Positions 53,917-63,592 are shown, counted from the first letter of the stretch. The stretch: DNA of 64,000 nucleotides from G963677185 sp963677185 (GCA_963677185.1 OY781889.1:372001-436000), one strand, 5' to 3'. Notes: generated from the letters alone by a model not told the origin. Made by a program: numbers and translations.

Positions 53917-54693
53917 ATGCTGGACCGAATTATGGCTCATAAACGAGAGGAAGTCCGGCTGCTCAAACAAGACCACCGCCTGGCAAGCCTGGAACCACGA
54001 CGCAAAAATCCGGCTCTGCCGGAAGCGCTCCGGGCAGAAGGACAACTAAAGGTGATCGCCGAGATCAAGAAGGCTTCCCCTTCCAAAGGAATCCTGTGCG
54101 AAAATTTTGACCCCCTGCGCCTGGCCCGCTTGTATGAGCAAAACGGTGCAGCCGCAATTTCCGTATTGAGCGACACCCGGTTTTTCCAGGGCTCGCCTCA
54201 GTATGTGAAACAAGTTAAATCAGCGGTCAGTATTCCAGTGCTGCGCAAGGACTTTGTTATCGATGAGATTCAACTGTACGAGAGCCTGGCCATGGGTGCG
54301 GATATGATTCTGCTGATTGCCGGAGTACTGGAATACCCGGCCTTGCTGAAGCTGGCTGAAAAGGCCTCCGAACTGGGGCTGGAAGTGCTCCTGGAAACTC
54401 ATAGCGCTGATGAAACAATTCTGGTTGCCGACCTGCCTGTACAGATCGCAGGCATAAACAACCGCAATTTGCGAAGCTTTGAAGTCAGCCTGGATACCAG
54501 CCTCAAGCTGGTGGGCAGTTTGCCCGCCAGTGTGATCAAAGTAAGCGAGAGCGGAATAAAGTCACCCCGGGATCTCAAGATCCTGGCCGAACACGGTTTT
54601 GACGCGGCTTTAATGGGCGAGGTTCTGGTTACCGACAAGAGCCCCGGACTGAAGCTGAAGGAGCTCTTATATTATCAGGAGATACGGTCATGA
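53917..54693 (+). CDS. trpC: Indole-3-glycerol-phosphate synthase
   Basis: TIM barrel of 258 residues closing the indole ring. VIAEIKKASPSKG, LRKDFVIDEIQ, EVLLETHS, GINNRNLRSFEV and SESGIKSPRDL are present. It starts 2 bases after trpD and overlaps trpF by 4. Confidence 0.95.
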   Translation: MLDRIMAHKREEVRLLKQDHRLASLEPRRKNPALPEALRAEGQLKVIAEIKKASPSKGILCENFDPLRLARLYEQNGAAAISVLSDTRFFQGSPQYVKQVKSAVSIPVLRKDFVIDEIQLYESLAMGADMILLIAGVLEYPALLKLAEKASELGLEVLLETHSADETILVADLPVQIAGINNRNLRSFEVSLDTSLKLVGSLPASVIKVSESGIKSPRDLKILAEHGFDAALMGEVLVTDKSPGLKLKELLYYQEIRS

Positions 54694-55319
54694 CATTGGT
54701 TAAAATATGCGGTATTAGAAATATACATGAAGCCGAGTACGCTCGGAACTACGGGGCCTGGGCCATTGGCCAGGTATTCGCCCCCTCCCGGCGGCGTATC
54801 CCGGTGGCTGAAGCCGCACAGATCAATGAATTGCTTGGTCCAACGATCATCAAAGTAGGTGTATTTGTTGATGAATCCGAACTCAGGGTCATAGATACAA
54901 TTGCCAGCTGTCACCTGGACATGGTCCAGCTGCATGGAAGCGAAAGCCCTGATTATTGCGCTTCCATGCCGGTACCGGTCATCAAGGCCTTTCGTCCGGT
55001 CGCACCGGTGACAGCTGTTGAACTGGAGCGATGGCCCGTCCGGGCCTGCTTGTTCGACAGCGGCCACGGCCAGGTTTATGGAGGCAGCGGACAGCTTTTC
55101 AACCATGAATGGATTAAAGAACTGGCCGGACACCCCAGGCTTATGATAGCCGGGGGCCTTCATCACGGCAATGTTACCGGGATCATCCGGAATCTGAAAC
55201 CAATGGCGGTGGATGTGTCCAGCGGAGTGGAATTCCCACAGGGCGGTAAAAATCCAGTCATGATCAAGCTTTTTATGGATAAAGTTAAGGAGGCAGCTTA
55301 TTATGCCGAGAGACAATAA
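54690..55319 (+). CDS. trpF: Phosphoribosylanthranilate isomerase
   Basis: 209 residues, TIM barrel with catalytic Cys in VKICGIRN, VGVFVDE, MVQLHGSES and the phosphate-binding IAGGLHHGNV and DVSSGVE motifs. It overlaps trpC by 4 bases and trpB by 17. Confidence 0.94.
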   Translation: MTLVKICGIRNIHEAEYARNYGAWAIGQVFAPSRRRIPVAEAAQINELLGPTIIKVGVFVDESELRVIDTIASCHLDMVQLHGSESPDYCASMPVPVIKAFRPVAPVTAVELERWPVRACLFDSGHGQVYGGSGQLFNHEWIKELAGHPRLMIAGGLHHGNVTGIIRNLKPMAVDVSSGVEFPQGGKNPVMIKLFMDKVKEAAYYAERQ

Positions 55320-56490
55320 ATCTTATTACGGACACTACGGCGGCCAGTTCGTCCCGGAAACGCTGATTCCGGCCCTGAACGATACGGAGGCTGCCTACCT
55401 GGAAGCCCTGGCCGATCCGAGCTTTCAGGAAGAATTGAATTACTATATGAAGCAGTATGTAGGACGTGAAAGCCCGCTCTTTTATGCCGAACGCTTGAGC
55501 CAGTCTCTGGGCCCGGCTAAAATATACTTGAAAAGAGAGGACCTCAATCATACCGGTTCTCACAAGATTAATAATACCATCGGCCAGGCTCTGCTGGCCA
55601 AACGCATGGGCAAAAAGCGCCTGATCGCCGAGACCGGAGCAGGTCAGCACGGGGTGGCTACCGCCACAGCAGCGGCCCTGTTCGGACTGGAATGCTGCGT
55701 ATATATGGGCGCTGTAGATGTTCAAAGGCAGAGCCTCAACGTATTTCGCATGCGCATTCTGGGTGCAGAAGTGCGGGAAGTGAATAAAGGCAGCGCGACG
55801 CTGAAGGAAGCAACCAGCGAAGCATTTCGCGATTATATCAGCAATTTCGGAGACTCGCATATGCTGATCGGTTCGGTGGTCGGACCGCATCCCTTTCCCA
55901 TGATAGTGCGCGATTTTCAGTCGATAATCGGCCGGGAGGCGAGGGCACAGATAATTGCAGCCGAAGGCCGCCTGCCCAGCCATGTCATTGCCTGTGTAGG
56001 CGGAGGCAGCAACGCTATGGGCATTTTTTACCCCCTGGCTGACGATCCGGTAAAATTAATTGGTGTCGAAGCCGGGGGCACAGGTTTAACGCCCGGCCAC
56101 CACTGCTCCACACTGACCCTGGGGCAGGATGGCATACTGCACGGCTCACTCAGCCGGGTGCTGCAGGATGAAAATGGTCTCATTCTGGACACGCATTCCA
56201 TATCCGCCGGGCTGGACTACCCGGGAGTCGGCCCCGAACATGCCTATTACAGTTCTACCGGCCGCGTGGAATATGTAAACGTCTGTGATGACGAAGCCGT
56301 GACAGCTTTCATCGCTCTTTCCAAGCTGGAAGGCATCATACCTGCTCTGGAAAGCGCCCACGCAGTTGCTTATACGATGAAACTGGCACCAGCTTTAAGC
56401 AAAGACGACCTGGTTATAATTAATATTTCCGGCCGTGGCGACAAGGATACCGGTGTAGTCATGGAATACGAAGGGGGTGCCAGCGCATGA
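55303..56490 (+). CDS. trpB: Tryptophan synthase beta chain
   Basis: PLP enzyme condensing indole and serine. 395 residues; starts YYGHYGGQFVPETL after a basic leader; PLP-lysine in HTGSHKINN; AETGAGQHG; the phosphate-binding GGGSNAMG; and SAGLDYPGVGPEH. This is the alpha-dependent TrpB1 type. It overlaps trpA by 4 bases. Confidence 0.96.
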   Translation: MPRDNKSYYGHYGGQFVPETLIPALNDTEAAYLEALADPSFQEELNYYMKQYVGRESPLFYAERLSQSLGPAKIYLKREDLNHTGSHKINNTIGQALLAKRMGKKRLIAETGAGQHGVATATAAALFGLECCVYMGAVDVQRQSLNVFRMRILGAEVREVNKGSATLKEATSEAFRDYISNFGDSHMLIGSVVGPHPFPMIVRDFQSIIGREARAQIIAAEGRLPSHVIACVGGGSNAMGIFYPLADDPVKLIGVEAGGTGLTPGHHCSTLTLGQDGILHGSLSRVLQDENGLILDTHSISAGLDYPGVGPEHAYYSSTGRVEYVNVCDDEAVTAFIALSKLEGIIPALESAHAVAYTMKLAPALSKDDLVIINISGRGDKDTGVVMEYEGGASA

Positions 56491-57275
56491 GCCGCATTTC
56501 GGAAACCATCCGCAAAGAAAACGCAGCCGGACGGGCAGGCCTGATCGCCTTTTTGATGGCTGCTATGCCTGATGAAGAGCAATGCCTGGCATATATTAAG
56601 GCTCTGAAAGCCGGGGGCTGCGACCTGATCGAACTGGGGGTTCCCTATTCAGACCCCCTGGCAGACGGAGAGCTTATCCAGGATCTGCATTTCCAGGGCC
56701 TGGCTCAGGGCCTGCATTTGAAGGCCTGCATGGATTTCGCCGCCCGGGTTAAAAGCGAAGTCGATATTCCCCTGGTATTATTTTCCTATTATAATCCCAT
56801 CTATCGCATGGGCATGGATGAATTCAGCCGGCGCTGCCAGGAAGCCGGAATTGAAAGCCTGGTTATTCCTGACCTTCCGATGGAGACTGCTTTGGAGCTG
56901 AAAAGCTTCCTGGATATAATACCCATGGTAGCTCCCAGCACCCGCCCGGAACGCATGGAACTTTTACAAGGACTTGAACCGGGTTTTGTATATTGTGTTT
57001 CCGTGCTGGGAGTGACCGGAGTTAGGCAGGAACTGCCGGTAGCCCAGATATCCGCTTACCTGGAACGGGTCAAGCAATACACCAGCGCTCCGCTGGCTAT
57101 GGGCTTTGGAATCTCCGGCCCGGATGCTGTGGCCAGCTTCAAAAATGCTGCCGACGCCTTCGTAGTAGGCAGCCTCTATGCCCGTCTGATCAAGGAGCAC
57201 CGAAACGATCCAGGAGGCTTGCTTGAGGCCATCGAGGCGACAACCCGGGCGCTCAAGGCCGCTTCCCAGAAGTAA
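56487..57275 (+). CDS. trpA: Tryptophan synthase alpha chain
   Basis: Releases indole from indole-glycerol phosphate for TrpB. 262 residues with the catalytic Glu in LIELGVPYSDPLADG, LFSYYNPIYR, VIPDLPMET and GFGISGPDAVASF. Last gene of the operon. Confidence 0.95.
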   Translation: MSRISETIRKENAAGRAGLIAFLMAAMPDEEQCLAYIKALKAGGCDLIELGVPYSDPLADGELIQDLHFQGLAQGLHLKACMDFAARVKSEVDIPLVLFSYYNPIYRMGMDEFSRRCQEAGIESLVIPDLPMETALELKSFLDIIPMVAPSTRPERMELLQGLEPGFVYCVSVLGVTGVRQELPVAQISAYLERVKQYTSAPLAMGFGISGPDAVASFKNAADAFVVGSLYARLIKEHRNDPGGLLEAIEATTRALKAASQK

Positions 57276-57374
57276 AGATGATAATCCACCGCAGGCACCA
57301 GGCCTAACGGGGTTTCAGGATAAGCTTGATTCACCAGCAGGCATTTCAAATAGGCAAATAACTACGGCCCAGGA

Positions 57375-57592
57375 TGGCAGCACAGATTATCGCAGCATGG
57401 CAGAATGGCCAGTACATTAATAGCACCTGACCTGGCAGGACCACTCCCGTGCAGTACAGTAGCAAGGTAGAAACGCAGTACAGCAGAATAGCTCCATTGT
57501 AGGACGGCAGTACAGTAGTATGGCAGCATGGCAATACCATCCTCAATAATTCGGACAATCCAATCCAGAATTATGCAGTACGGCAGCATGGA
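57375..57592. repeat. Cluster of short degenerate GCAGTACAG-type repeats
   Basis: At least five copies of a roughly 17-base unit resembling GCAGTACAGYAGMATGG at about 57392, 57451, 57475, 57507 and 57575, with partial copies between them. It lies downstream of trpA in a gene-free 427-base gap (57276-57702). Spacing is irregular, so it is not a CRISPR array. Confidence 0.55.
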
Positions 57593-57602
57593 CACGGTGA
57601 TG

Positions 57603-57633
57603 AATGGGCCGGGAAGAGGAACCCGGCCCATTT
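57603..57633 (+). terminator. Terminator hairpin after the trp operon
   Basis: 11-bp stem (57603-57613 with 57622-57632) around an 8-base loop with a short T tract. It lies between the convergent trp and DUF364 operons and may act in both directions. Confidence 0.65.
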
Positions 57634-57702
57634 CAGACCGATGATATTTGCTAATTTCGTTATGCAGTAACCTGGTACGAACCAAACCCGTTTGGACATC
57701 GT

Positions 57703-58431
57703 TCAGGAAGCGCTGAAACATAGCCGGGGCAGGTCCAGCAAGTAGGCAATAGCAGCGATGGTCACTCCAAAGAAAATGACTGGCTTGCCAATATCAATGT
57801 AATTGACGATGGTGCCGTTTACTGAGGTGCTTCCAGTCACCAGCAGCAGGTCCGCCCACTCAATCACATCTTCCAGGTCTTTTTCCCCGTCCTCGACCAC
57901 TATTCCCTGCCGTTCCCTGCCGATGCTGTCAGGATTCAGGTCAAGAACCCGAACGCTGAAGGAGCTGCGCAACTGATCCAGAATGGAGGGCTGCAATCCC
58001 ACCAGGCCGATTTTAGCCCCGGAATAATGGGCCTGCAGGTGCCGGCTAATCTCCCGGGCGCAACTCTCTGGCCCTTCATTCTTACAGTGCACTGTGCCGC
58101 CAATAAGCCCGAGTTGACATAGAATGGCGTTCGATGCCGCGATAAGAAGCGCCCGGTTGTTGTTCTGACTGAGATCCAGACCCATCAATTGACTGATGCT
58201 GCCATTGAAAACGCTGGGCTGGTCTGTAAAGGCCTGTCCTGAGACATCCTTGAACACAGCGTTCAGCATTACCTCCTTGCCCTTGTTCAAGGGAAAATCC
58301 TGGCGTTCAGTTATTCCAATGGCTTCTTCCGCAGTAAGCGCGTTGGAGCTGATGGCGACCTCGGTTTGATCCAGCTTGTGCTCGTCGATAATGCTTTTCA
58401 TCCTTGCTCTTAACCGTTCGTAAAAGTCCAT
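57703..58431 (-). CDS. DUF364 family protein (putative heavy-metal chelation)
   Basis: About 242 residues. The N-terminal part is enolase-N-like (DUF4213 type, EEAIGI), and the C-terminal Rossmann-like DUF364 domain has KIGLVGLQPSILDQL, DLNPDSIG and LLLVTGSTSVNGT. A Desulfitobacterium homologue has a solved structure and was proposed to chelate heavy metals; the activity is unproven. AAAGGG precedes ATG 58431; frame-open sequence to 58491 abuts the radical SAM stop. Last gene of the six-gene operon, so it probably binds the metal or product that the ABC importer and radical SAM enzyme handle. Confidence 0.83.
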   Translation of the reverse strand: MDFYERLRARMKSIIDEHKLDQTEVAISSNALTAEEAIGITERQDFPLNKGKEVMLNAVFKDVSGQAFTDQPSVFNGSISQLMGLDLSQNNNRALLIAASNAILCQLGLIGGTVHCKNEGPESCAREISRHLQAHYSGAKIGLVGLQPSILDQLRSSFSVRVLDLNPDSIGRERQGIVVEDGEKDLEDVIEWADLLLVTGSTSVNGTIVNYIDIGKPVIFFGVTIAAIAYLLDLPRLCFSAS

Positions 58432-58487
58432 ATCAGAAACCCTTTCAGAATTATTTTGCTTTACAAGCGACATTGCCAAACTATTCT

Positions 58488-60308
58488 TCAATTTCCGGTG
58501 GACATGCCTCCCAGCGGTGTTAATCCGGCCTGCTGCCAGCGCCAGCGGGTGTCGGGCTTGCCAAAGGACCGGTTAATCATGCTGTTATCAAAATTCATTT
58601 TGTAAAAACGCTGGTAAAATTCTTCAGCTTCAGCCTGGATGTCAAATTTGGCCACATTGGGAAAAAGAACACTGCTGATATACATCAGGCCTAAAATCCA
58701 GCGGGGGCTGCCAAAATCCCATCCTGGAGCCGGGTGGCAGTATACCCGGCCATTTCTCAAGGCATCCACATCCACGCCTTCTTCATAGCAGCTCTGGTAG
58801 AATTCCCCCACACTGGAGGAGATGAAGGCGGACAAAAAAATGACCTCCGGATTCAATGCATTGAGCTGGTTAGCACTAATGCGGACACCGGGACGCCCGT
58901 TAAGCTTGAGTTCCCGGTTAACGCTGTGCCCTCCGGCAGCTTCCACCAGTTGGTTCTCCATGCGCCCCCCCATTATACAAAACAGGGGCTTGCCCATAGC
59001 ATAATATACTCGGGGGCTGTATCCGGCCTGAGCCCGCGCTTCCAGCACTAAATGCATTTTGCTGCGCATGTAGATGACCAGCTCCCGTGCTTGTTCCTCG
59101 CACCCTGCAATTTCACCGTAGCGCAGCACGGTGTCCAGATAGGACGGCAGGCCCTGCAGATCATGATGCAGCGCTTCCAGGCGATTGTTGACCAGCACAT
59201 CCTCCCACACGGCCACCACTTTGCACTGGTCTTTTACTCCCAGAGCCAGCAGCATGGCTTCCAGCATTTCCAGAGCCCGGGTGAAGGGATAGCCGCCCTG
59301 GAAGGCACCTTCCAGGTAAGCCTCGCGCCGTGCAGTCCCGCGTAAATTAAGGATGCAGCCGCAATCCGGGCAGGCATTGCTTACGAGCAGTTCATCCATT
59401 TTGGTCCGGAGCTTGGCACCCATGGGGCCGTAAAAATCGCGGCGATAGAGTGTCTGGCCGCAGGCGGGGCAATGGCTGTTCAGACCGTCGCTGCCGGGTG
59501 AGTTAAACAGATACACATGCTTCAGCATATCTAACAATTCTCGGCATAGTGCTTCAGCATCGCTGATAGAGGCCTCTGCCTCCGGATTTGCCTGTTCCAG
59601 CGGAATAAAGCGCATAATCTGCAAGGGTATATCATCAGAAACCGCTGCCAGGCTACTGGCCAGATCAAGTATTTCCCTCCGGCCGTTTTTAGCATACATG
59701 CAGGATACTTCCACGTGGATTCCATTTTCAATGAGCTTTTTGATGCTTTGCAGAACCGGCTGGGCTGAAGGTGCTCCACACACGCGATAAGACGAATCGC
59801 TGGTGCCTTTAATTCCGATATTTATGAAGTCCAGGAACGGCGTAATTTTAGCCAGGGAAGCCTCGCTGAAATAACCGTTGCTTGAGCATCCCACCAGCAA
59901 ATTATTTTCTCTGGCGCATTTGGCGACCCGCAAGAAGGTGTGGAATGAAGCCAGGGGGTCGTTCATGAGAAAAGCAATTCCCAGGCATTGGTTTTCTATT
60001 GCTTCCGATACAATCTGTTCAGGGCTCAAGTGCCGTAGAGCGGCGCAGTCATGATTCATTTCCCTGACGATAACGGTGGAAACGCAGCCCGGGCAGTTTA
60101 AATTGCATCCCGTGGTGCTGATTTGCAGAAACTTGCCACCTGGATAAAAATGCATCATGGGCATGGTCTCAATGGAAATCGGGCATACCACCAGGTAGCG
60201 ATCAGGATACAACTCCTGAATTGTACCGTCTTGCACCGCGTATTTACCGCATATGCCTTGAGATCCGTTATTAATCTGGCAGCCAATGGCACAAATATCA
60301 CATTTCAT
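58488..60308 (-). CDS. Radical SAM protein fused to a BtuF/siderophore-type binding domain
   Basis: 606 residues. The N-terminus has CDICAIGC and GICGKY; the radical SAM cluster motif is CNLNCPGC (CX3CX2C) at about residues 68-75, with MNDPL and GIKGTS barrel segments. Two more cysteine pairs, CPACG and CPDCGC (about 285 and 320), suggest an extra zinc or Fe-S site. Residues about 350-560 look like the periplasmic binding fold of Fe/B12 ABC systems (GRMENQLVEAAGG, LNPEVIFLSA, GRVYCHPAPG), but with no signal peptide, so this domain is cytoplasmic. It overlaps the methyltransferase by 4 bases. The reaction is unknown. Confidence 0.83.
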   Translation of the reverse strand: MKCDICAIGCQINNGSQGICGKYAVQDGTIQELYPDRYLVVCPISIETMPMMHFYPGGKFLQISTTGCNLNCPGCVSTVIVREMNHDCAALRHLSPEQIVSEAIENQCLGIAFLMNDPLASFHTFLRVAKCARENNLLVGCSSNGYFSEASLAKITPFLDFINIGIKGTSDSSYRVCGAPSAQPVLQSIKKLIENGIHVEVSCMYAKNGRREILDLASSLAAVSDDIPLQIMRFIPLEQANPEAEASISDAEALCRELLDMLKHVYLFNSPGSDGLNSHCPACGQTLYRRDFYGPMGAKLRTKMDELLVSNACPDCGCILNLRGTARREAYLEGAFQGGYPFTRALEMLEAMLLALGVKDQCKVVAVWEDVLVNNRLEALHHDLQGLPSYLDTVLRYGEIAGCEEQARELVIYMRSKMHLVLEARAQAGYSPRVYYAMGKPLFCIMGGRMENQLVEAAGGHSVNRELKLNGRPGVRISANQLNALNPEVIFLSAFISSSVGEFYQSCYEEGVDVDALRNGRVYCHPAPGWDFGSPRWILGLMYISSVLFPNVAKFDIQAEAEEFYQRFYKMNFDNSMINRSFGKPDTRWRWQQAGLTPLGGMSTGN

Positions 60309-60928
60309 AGTTCGGTCCTTTCAAAGACTAACCACAGCCCAGCCGGGCTATGGTCGATTTCAAAGTGCTTAATACCAGCGGCCTGCAATATCGGGCGGTA
60401 CTTTTCCGGTGTGCCGGGACCGATTTTTCCACGCAGATGCTCTGACCATTCTGGATCGCGCCGTTGCATCTCCCGGTCAATCTGCTGCTTCAGTTCAACA
60501 GTCCCGAAGCCCCCGCCGATACATGCCATGCCTCCCGGTGCCAGAACCCGGTTGATCTCTCGAAAAGCCTGGACCTGATCTTCCCAGAAAAACACCGAGC
60601 CCCGGCTTACCACCAGCTGCACCGAAGCATCAGCTAAAGGAATCTTATGCACATCACCAGCTTGAATCTGGATCCTATCATCCAGGTGGCGGTAATCGAC
60701 ATTGCACTGGCATATCGCCAGCATTTCGGGATCATTATCCATCATGCGAACCGTCATGGTGCTTGCTTCAGCGATAGCCATACCTAGAAAGCCACTTCCG
60801 CATCCAATATCAAGGCATAAGCCCTGTTCGATGCCGGTCTTTTCAACAATCTGCCGGGCTACAACTGGATAACAGGGGGCAAATACTTCTTTAACCAGCT
60901 GGTCGAATTGTTCAGCCGGGCTGCTCAT
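60305..60928 (-). CDS. Class I SAM-dependent methyltransferase
   Basis: About 207 residues. Motif I is LDIGCGSGFLGMAIA; MMDNDPEM (motif II), AGDVHKIPLADASVQLVVS (motif III region) and VLAPGGMACIGGG follow, as in the UbiE/arsenic-type Methyltransf_11 fold. AGAGG precedes ATG 60928; an ATG at 60937 abuts it. It is translationally coupled to the radical SAM gene (ATGA overlap), suggesting that the two act on one small-molecule substrate. The substrate is not identifiable. Confidence 0.87.
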   Translation of the reverse strand: MSSPAEQFDQLVKEVFAPCYPVVARQIVEKTGIEQGLCLDIGCGSGFLGMAIAEASTMTVRMMDNDPEMLAICQCNVDYRHLDDRIQIQAGDVHKIPLADASVQLVVSRGSVFFWEDQVQAFREINRVLAPGGMACIGGGFGTVELKQQIDREMQRRDPEWSEHLRGKIGPGTPEKYRPILQAAGIKHFEIDHSPAGLWLVFERTEL

Positions 60929-60977
60929 AAATCTCATCCTCTTTCTAATAAAATTAGGAACGAGCAGAATTTGCCTC

Positions 60978-61751
60978 TTATTGTTCTGCACTGGATAATC
61001 CCCGGAGGGACCAGTTTTTCAATGGTCTAATCAATAAAAACTCCAGGGCTGCCAGAATTAATAGCAGCACCAGAATCCAGGCAAACAGCTGTTCCGTTTC
61101 CAGGTAGGAGCGGGCAATGGCGATTCTCTGGCCCATACCCTCCCGGGCGCCCAGCAGCTCTGCCATGACGGTGAGGCGAATGGAAGAGGCGGACGCCAGC
61201 GAAAAACCGGCTATCAGGCTGTGAAGCATACCGGGCAGATAGATTTCTTTGATAGCCAGCGGCAGCGGCAGGCGATAAACCCTGACCATTTGTATGATTG
61301 CCGGATCTATGGATTTTAAGCCCTCCACCACGTTGGTGTGCATGATCGGAAACACCAGCAGGGACACCAGGAACACCGTCATGACCGTCCCCATTCCAAA
61401 CCAGACCATGGCCATAACCACCAGGACGATAGCCGGCATAGCTAAAAGCATGTTGACCAGCGGGAGCATTATCATTTCCGCCCGGTCGAACCACCCGGCC
61501 AGCAAACCGGTAGCCAGGCCAGCCAGCAGACCCAGCCCTAACCCCAATAATTGGCGTTGAAAGGTGATCAGCAAATTTTCTCCCAGTTCACCGCTTTCGA
61601 AAATGCATACCAGTCCCTGCCACGTTTCATATGGAGAAGGCACCAGCACCTGCGGATAGCGCAGGGATAGCAGTGACCAGGCCAGTACCAGCAAAGCCAC
61701 GCCCAACAAATAAAAACGCCTTTTATTTGGCCTGATAGTAGAATCCGTCAT
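60978..61751 (-). CDS. ABC transporter permease, NitT/TauT (SsuC) type
   Basis: About 257 residues, six predicted helices and the EAA loop region (EGLKSIDPAIIQMVRVYR). It pairs with the ATPase and binding lipoprotein upstream. GGAGG lies 11 bases before ATG 61751, and the start overlaps the binding protein gene by 29 bases. Family members carry sulfonates, nitrate, taurine or thiamine precursors, but several related systems carry other small ligands. Confidence 0.88.
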   Translation of the reverse strand: MTDSTIRPNKRRFYLLGVALLVLAWSLLSLRYPQVLVPSPYETWQGLVCIFESGELGENLLITFQRQLLGLGLGLLAGLATGLLAGWFDRAEMIMLPLVNMLLAMPAIVLVVMAMVWFGMGTVMTVFLVSLLVFPIMHTNVVEGLKSIDPAIIQMVRVYRLPLPLAIKEIYLPGMLHSLIAGFSLASASSIRLTVMAELLGAREGMGQRIAIARSYLETEQLFAWILVLLLILAALEFLLIRPLKNWSLRGLSSAEQ

Positions 61752-62742
61752 CCGGCAGTTTGCCTCCAAATGCCTTCATTTCGGTGGTAGTGCTTAACTC
61801 TTTGAAAAAGGCCTGCACTTCGGCCTTGCAATCGGCAGCATGCTGTGGCTGAAGGCGGGCGTACTTGATTGATTCGGTTACCGCAGCCGCTTTCATCCAG
61901 GAAACATGCTTTTCCACAATCGGACCGCTTTCGTCGGGATGAGAGTTAACCCAGTCTGATGATTCAAAAAAGGCTTTTTCAAAGGCGGCGATTTCCTCTG
62001 GCGAAATGCCGGTGTCGTTTACTACTACAACGCATCCCATGGGCAGGCGGATGCTTTCCTGCCCGGGCAGCTTGTGCCATTCATCTGTCAGGTCCAGTAC
62101 CCGGTTCAGTTGAACCCCGTTTTTCCTGGCATTGAGAGCCGCTATGCTTGAATTCGGCTCATTCAGAACGGCATATTTGAACTGCCCGCTGGCCAGCATA
62201 GCCGACGCTTCTGACATATCCATGTAAGTCAAGGTCACATCCTTATCAGGGTCAAGGTTGTTCTTTTTCAGAAGGTGACGAAGTATCAGATCATGCAAGC
62301 CGTTTTGTCCGCTGACCGCCACATTTTTACCCTTGAGGTCCTGCAGTGATTTTATATCCTGTTCAGTGCTCATTACGTAAAGCATGCCCCACACGGCAAC
62401 ATCCAGAAGCTGTACACCCAGGCCTTTGTTGTAAGCTATCAGCGCGTTGCTGACCGGGCAACTGCTGATCTGCACCTCTTTGGAGCTCAACATAGACAGG
62501 AGCTGTTCATTATTTTGCCAGGGTTTAAGTACAATTTTGCTGTTTTGTTCGGCCATATATGCCAGGGGATATGTCGGCGGACCAGGCGCGGTTCCGGCTG
62601 TCAGTTTAAGGTCATCAAGGGTGAGGGCTACCATTTTTTGAGTGCTGGTTCCTGACCTGTCAGATCCCGCTTGCTGCGCACATCCAGCCAGGCTTAACAG
62701 CATGACTGCGGAAAGTGTGAGAGCTAGAAGTTTTCGATTCAT
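61723..62742 (-). CDS. ABC transporter substrate-binding lipoprotein, NMT1/SsuA-like
   Basis: About 339 residues. A lipoprotein signal with lipobox LSLAGC is followed by a type II binding fold with LKLTAGTAPGPPTYPLAYMAE, VQISSCPVSNALIAYNKG, LKGKNVAVSGQNG and AVLNEPNSSIAA. GGAGG precedes ATG 62742. The ligand pocket cannot be read from sequence; the fold is shared with sulfonate, nitrate and HMP-precursor binders. It is encoded between its ATPase and permease. Confidence 0.88.
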   Translation of the reverse strand: MNRKLLALTLSAVMLLSLAGCAQQAGSDRSGTSTQKMVALTLDDLKLTAGTAPGPPTYPLAYMAEQNSKIVLKPWQNNEQLLSMLSSKEVQISSCPVSNALIAYNKGLGVQLLDVAVWGMLYVMSTEQDIKSLQDLKGKNVAVSGQNGLHDLILRHLLKKNNLDPDKDVTLTYMDMSEASAMLASGQFKYAVLNEPNSSIAALNARKNGVQLNRVLDLTDEWHKLPGQESIRLPMGCVVVVNDTGISPEEIAAFEKAFFESSDWVNSHPDESGPIVEKHVSWMKAAAVTESIKYARLQPQHAADCKAEVQAFFKELSTTTEMKAFGGKLPDDGFYYQAK

Positions 62743-62779
62743 ATCTTGATTCCTCCGTTTCATATAAACACTATTTAGT

Positions 62780-63508
62780 TCAGGATAATTGCCGGCATGC
62801 TGGTGAATCATCATGTTTCAGGGCGTCTAGAATGGCGGCTTCAAGGCTCCTGGCATACCGGAAGTCAGATATTTGCTCTTTATCGGGTACCAGTTCAAGA
62901 ACCGCCCGGCAGGGCCGGCCATGTAACACCACAATACGGTCGCTCAAGTTAATCGCCTCCTTTTCGTCGTGAGTGACCATTACTGTTGTACAGGAATGCC
63001 ATTGCCGGAGAGAAGCCAACAATTCTTGCATGTCTTGCTTCAGGTTAGCGTCCAGGCTGGAGAACGGCTCGTCCAGCAGCAACAAATCAGGTTGAATCGC
63101 GAAGGCGCGGCCAATTGATACACGCTGTTTCATTCCTCCACTTAACTGACCAGGGTAATAGGCGGCAAAACCGTCCAGACCCAGAAGCGGCAGCAGTTTC
63201 TCCACCCGTTGACGCCGCTGTCGGGCGTTTAATCCCTGGGCATGCAGACCAAGTTCCAGGTTTTGCTCCACTGTCAGCCAGGGAACCAGCCGCGGTTCCT
63301 GGAAAACATAAGCCAGACGCCGGTGGTCACAACGCACCAGGCCAGCCTGGGGTTTGGTTATGACAGCCAGTATGTTCAGTATGCTGGTCTTGCCTACGCC
63401 TGAAGGCCCAAACAGGCACATAAACTGCCGACGATCACAGTTTAGATTGAAGCGCTCCAGGACTTTAAGCGGACCGTAATCCAGTACGATATCTTGCAGG
63501 CTGAACAT
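62780..63508 (-). CDS. ABC transporter ATPase, NitT/TauT type
   Basis: 242 residues: Walker A FGPSGVGKTS, Q-loop AYVFQEPRLVPW, signature LSGGMKQR, Walker B LLLLDEPFSSLD and H-loop VTHDEKEA. First gene of the six-gene minus-strand operon (63508 down to 57703). A Fur-like sequence overlaps the likely promoter upstream. Confidence 0.93.
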   Translation of the reverse strand: MFSLQDIVLDYGPLKVLERFNLNCDRRQFMCLFGPSGVGKTSILNILAVITKPQAGLVRCDHRRLAYVFQEPRLVPWLTVEQNLELGLHAQGLNARQRRQRVEKLLPLLGLDGFAAYYPGQLSGGMKQRVSIGRAFAIQPDLLLLDEPFSSLDANLKQDMQELLASLRQWHSCTTVMVTHDEKEAINLSDRIVVLHGRPCRAVLELVPDKEQISDFRYARSLEAAILDALKHDDSPACRQLS

Positions 63509-63592
63509 AAAGCATCACTCCCGTTTGCAGCGGCCATGGCCAATTCTGTCAATACAGCAACCGCCAACACAACATTACGCATCATAACTTAA

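Noticed and set aside
57375..57592. CRISPR array
   Set aside because: Units are degenerate, short and irregularly spaced, and no cas genes are near.
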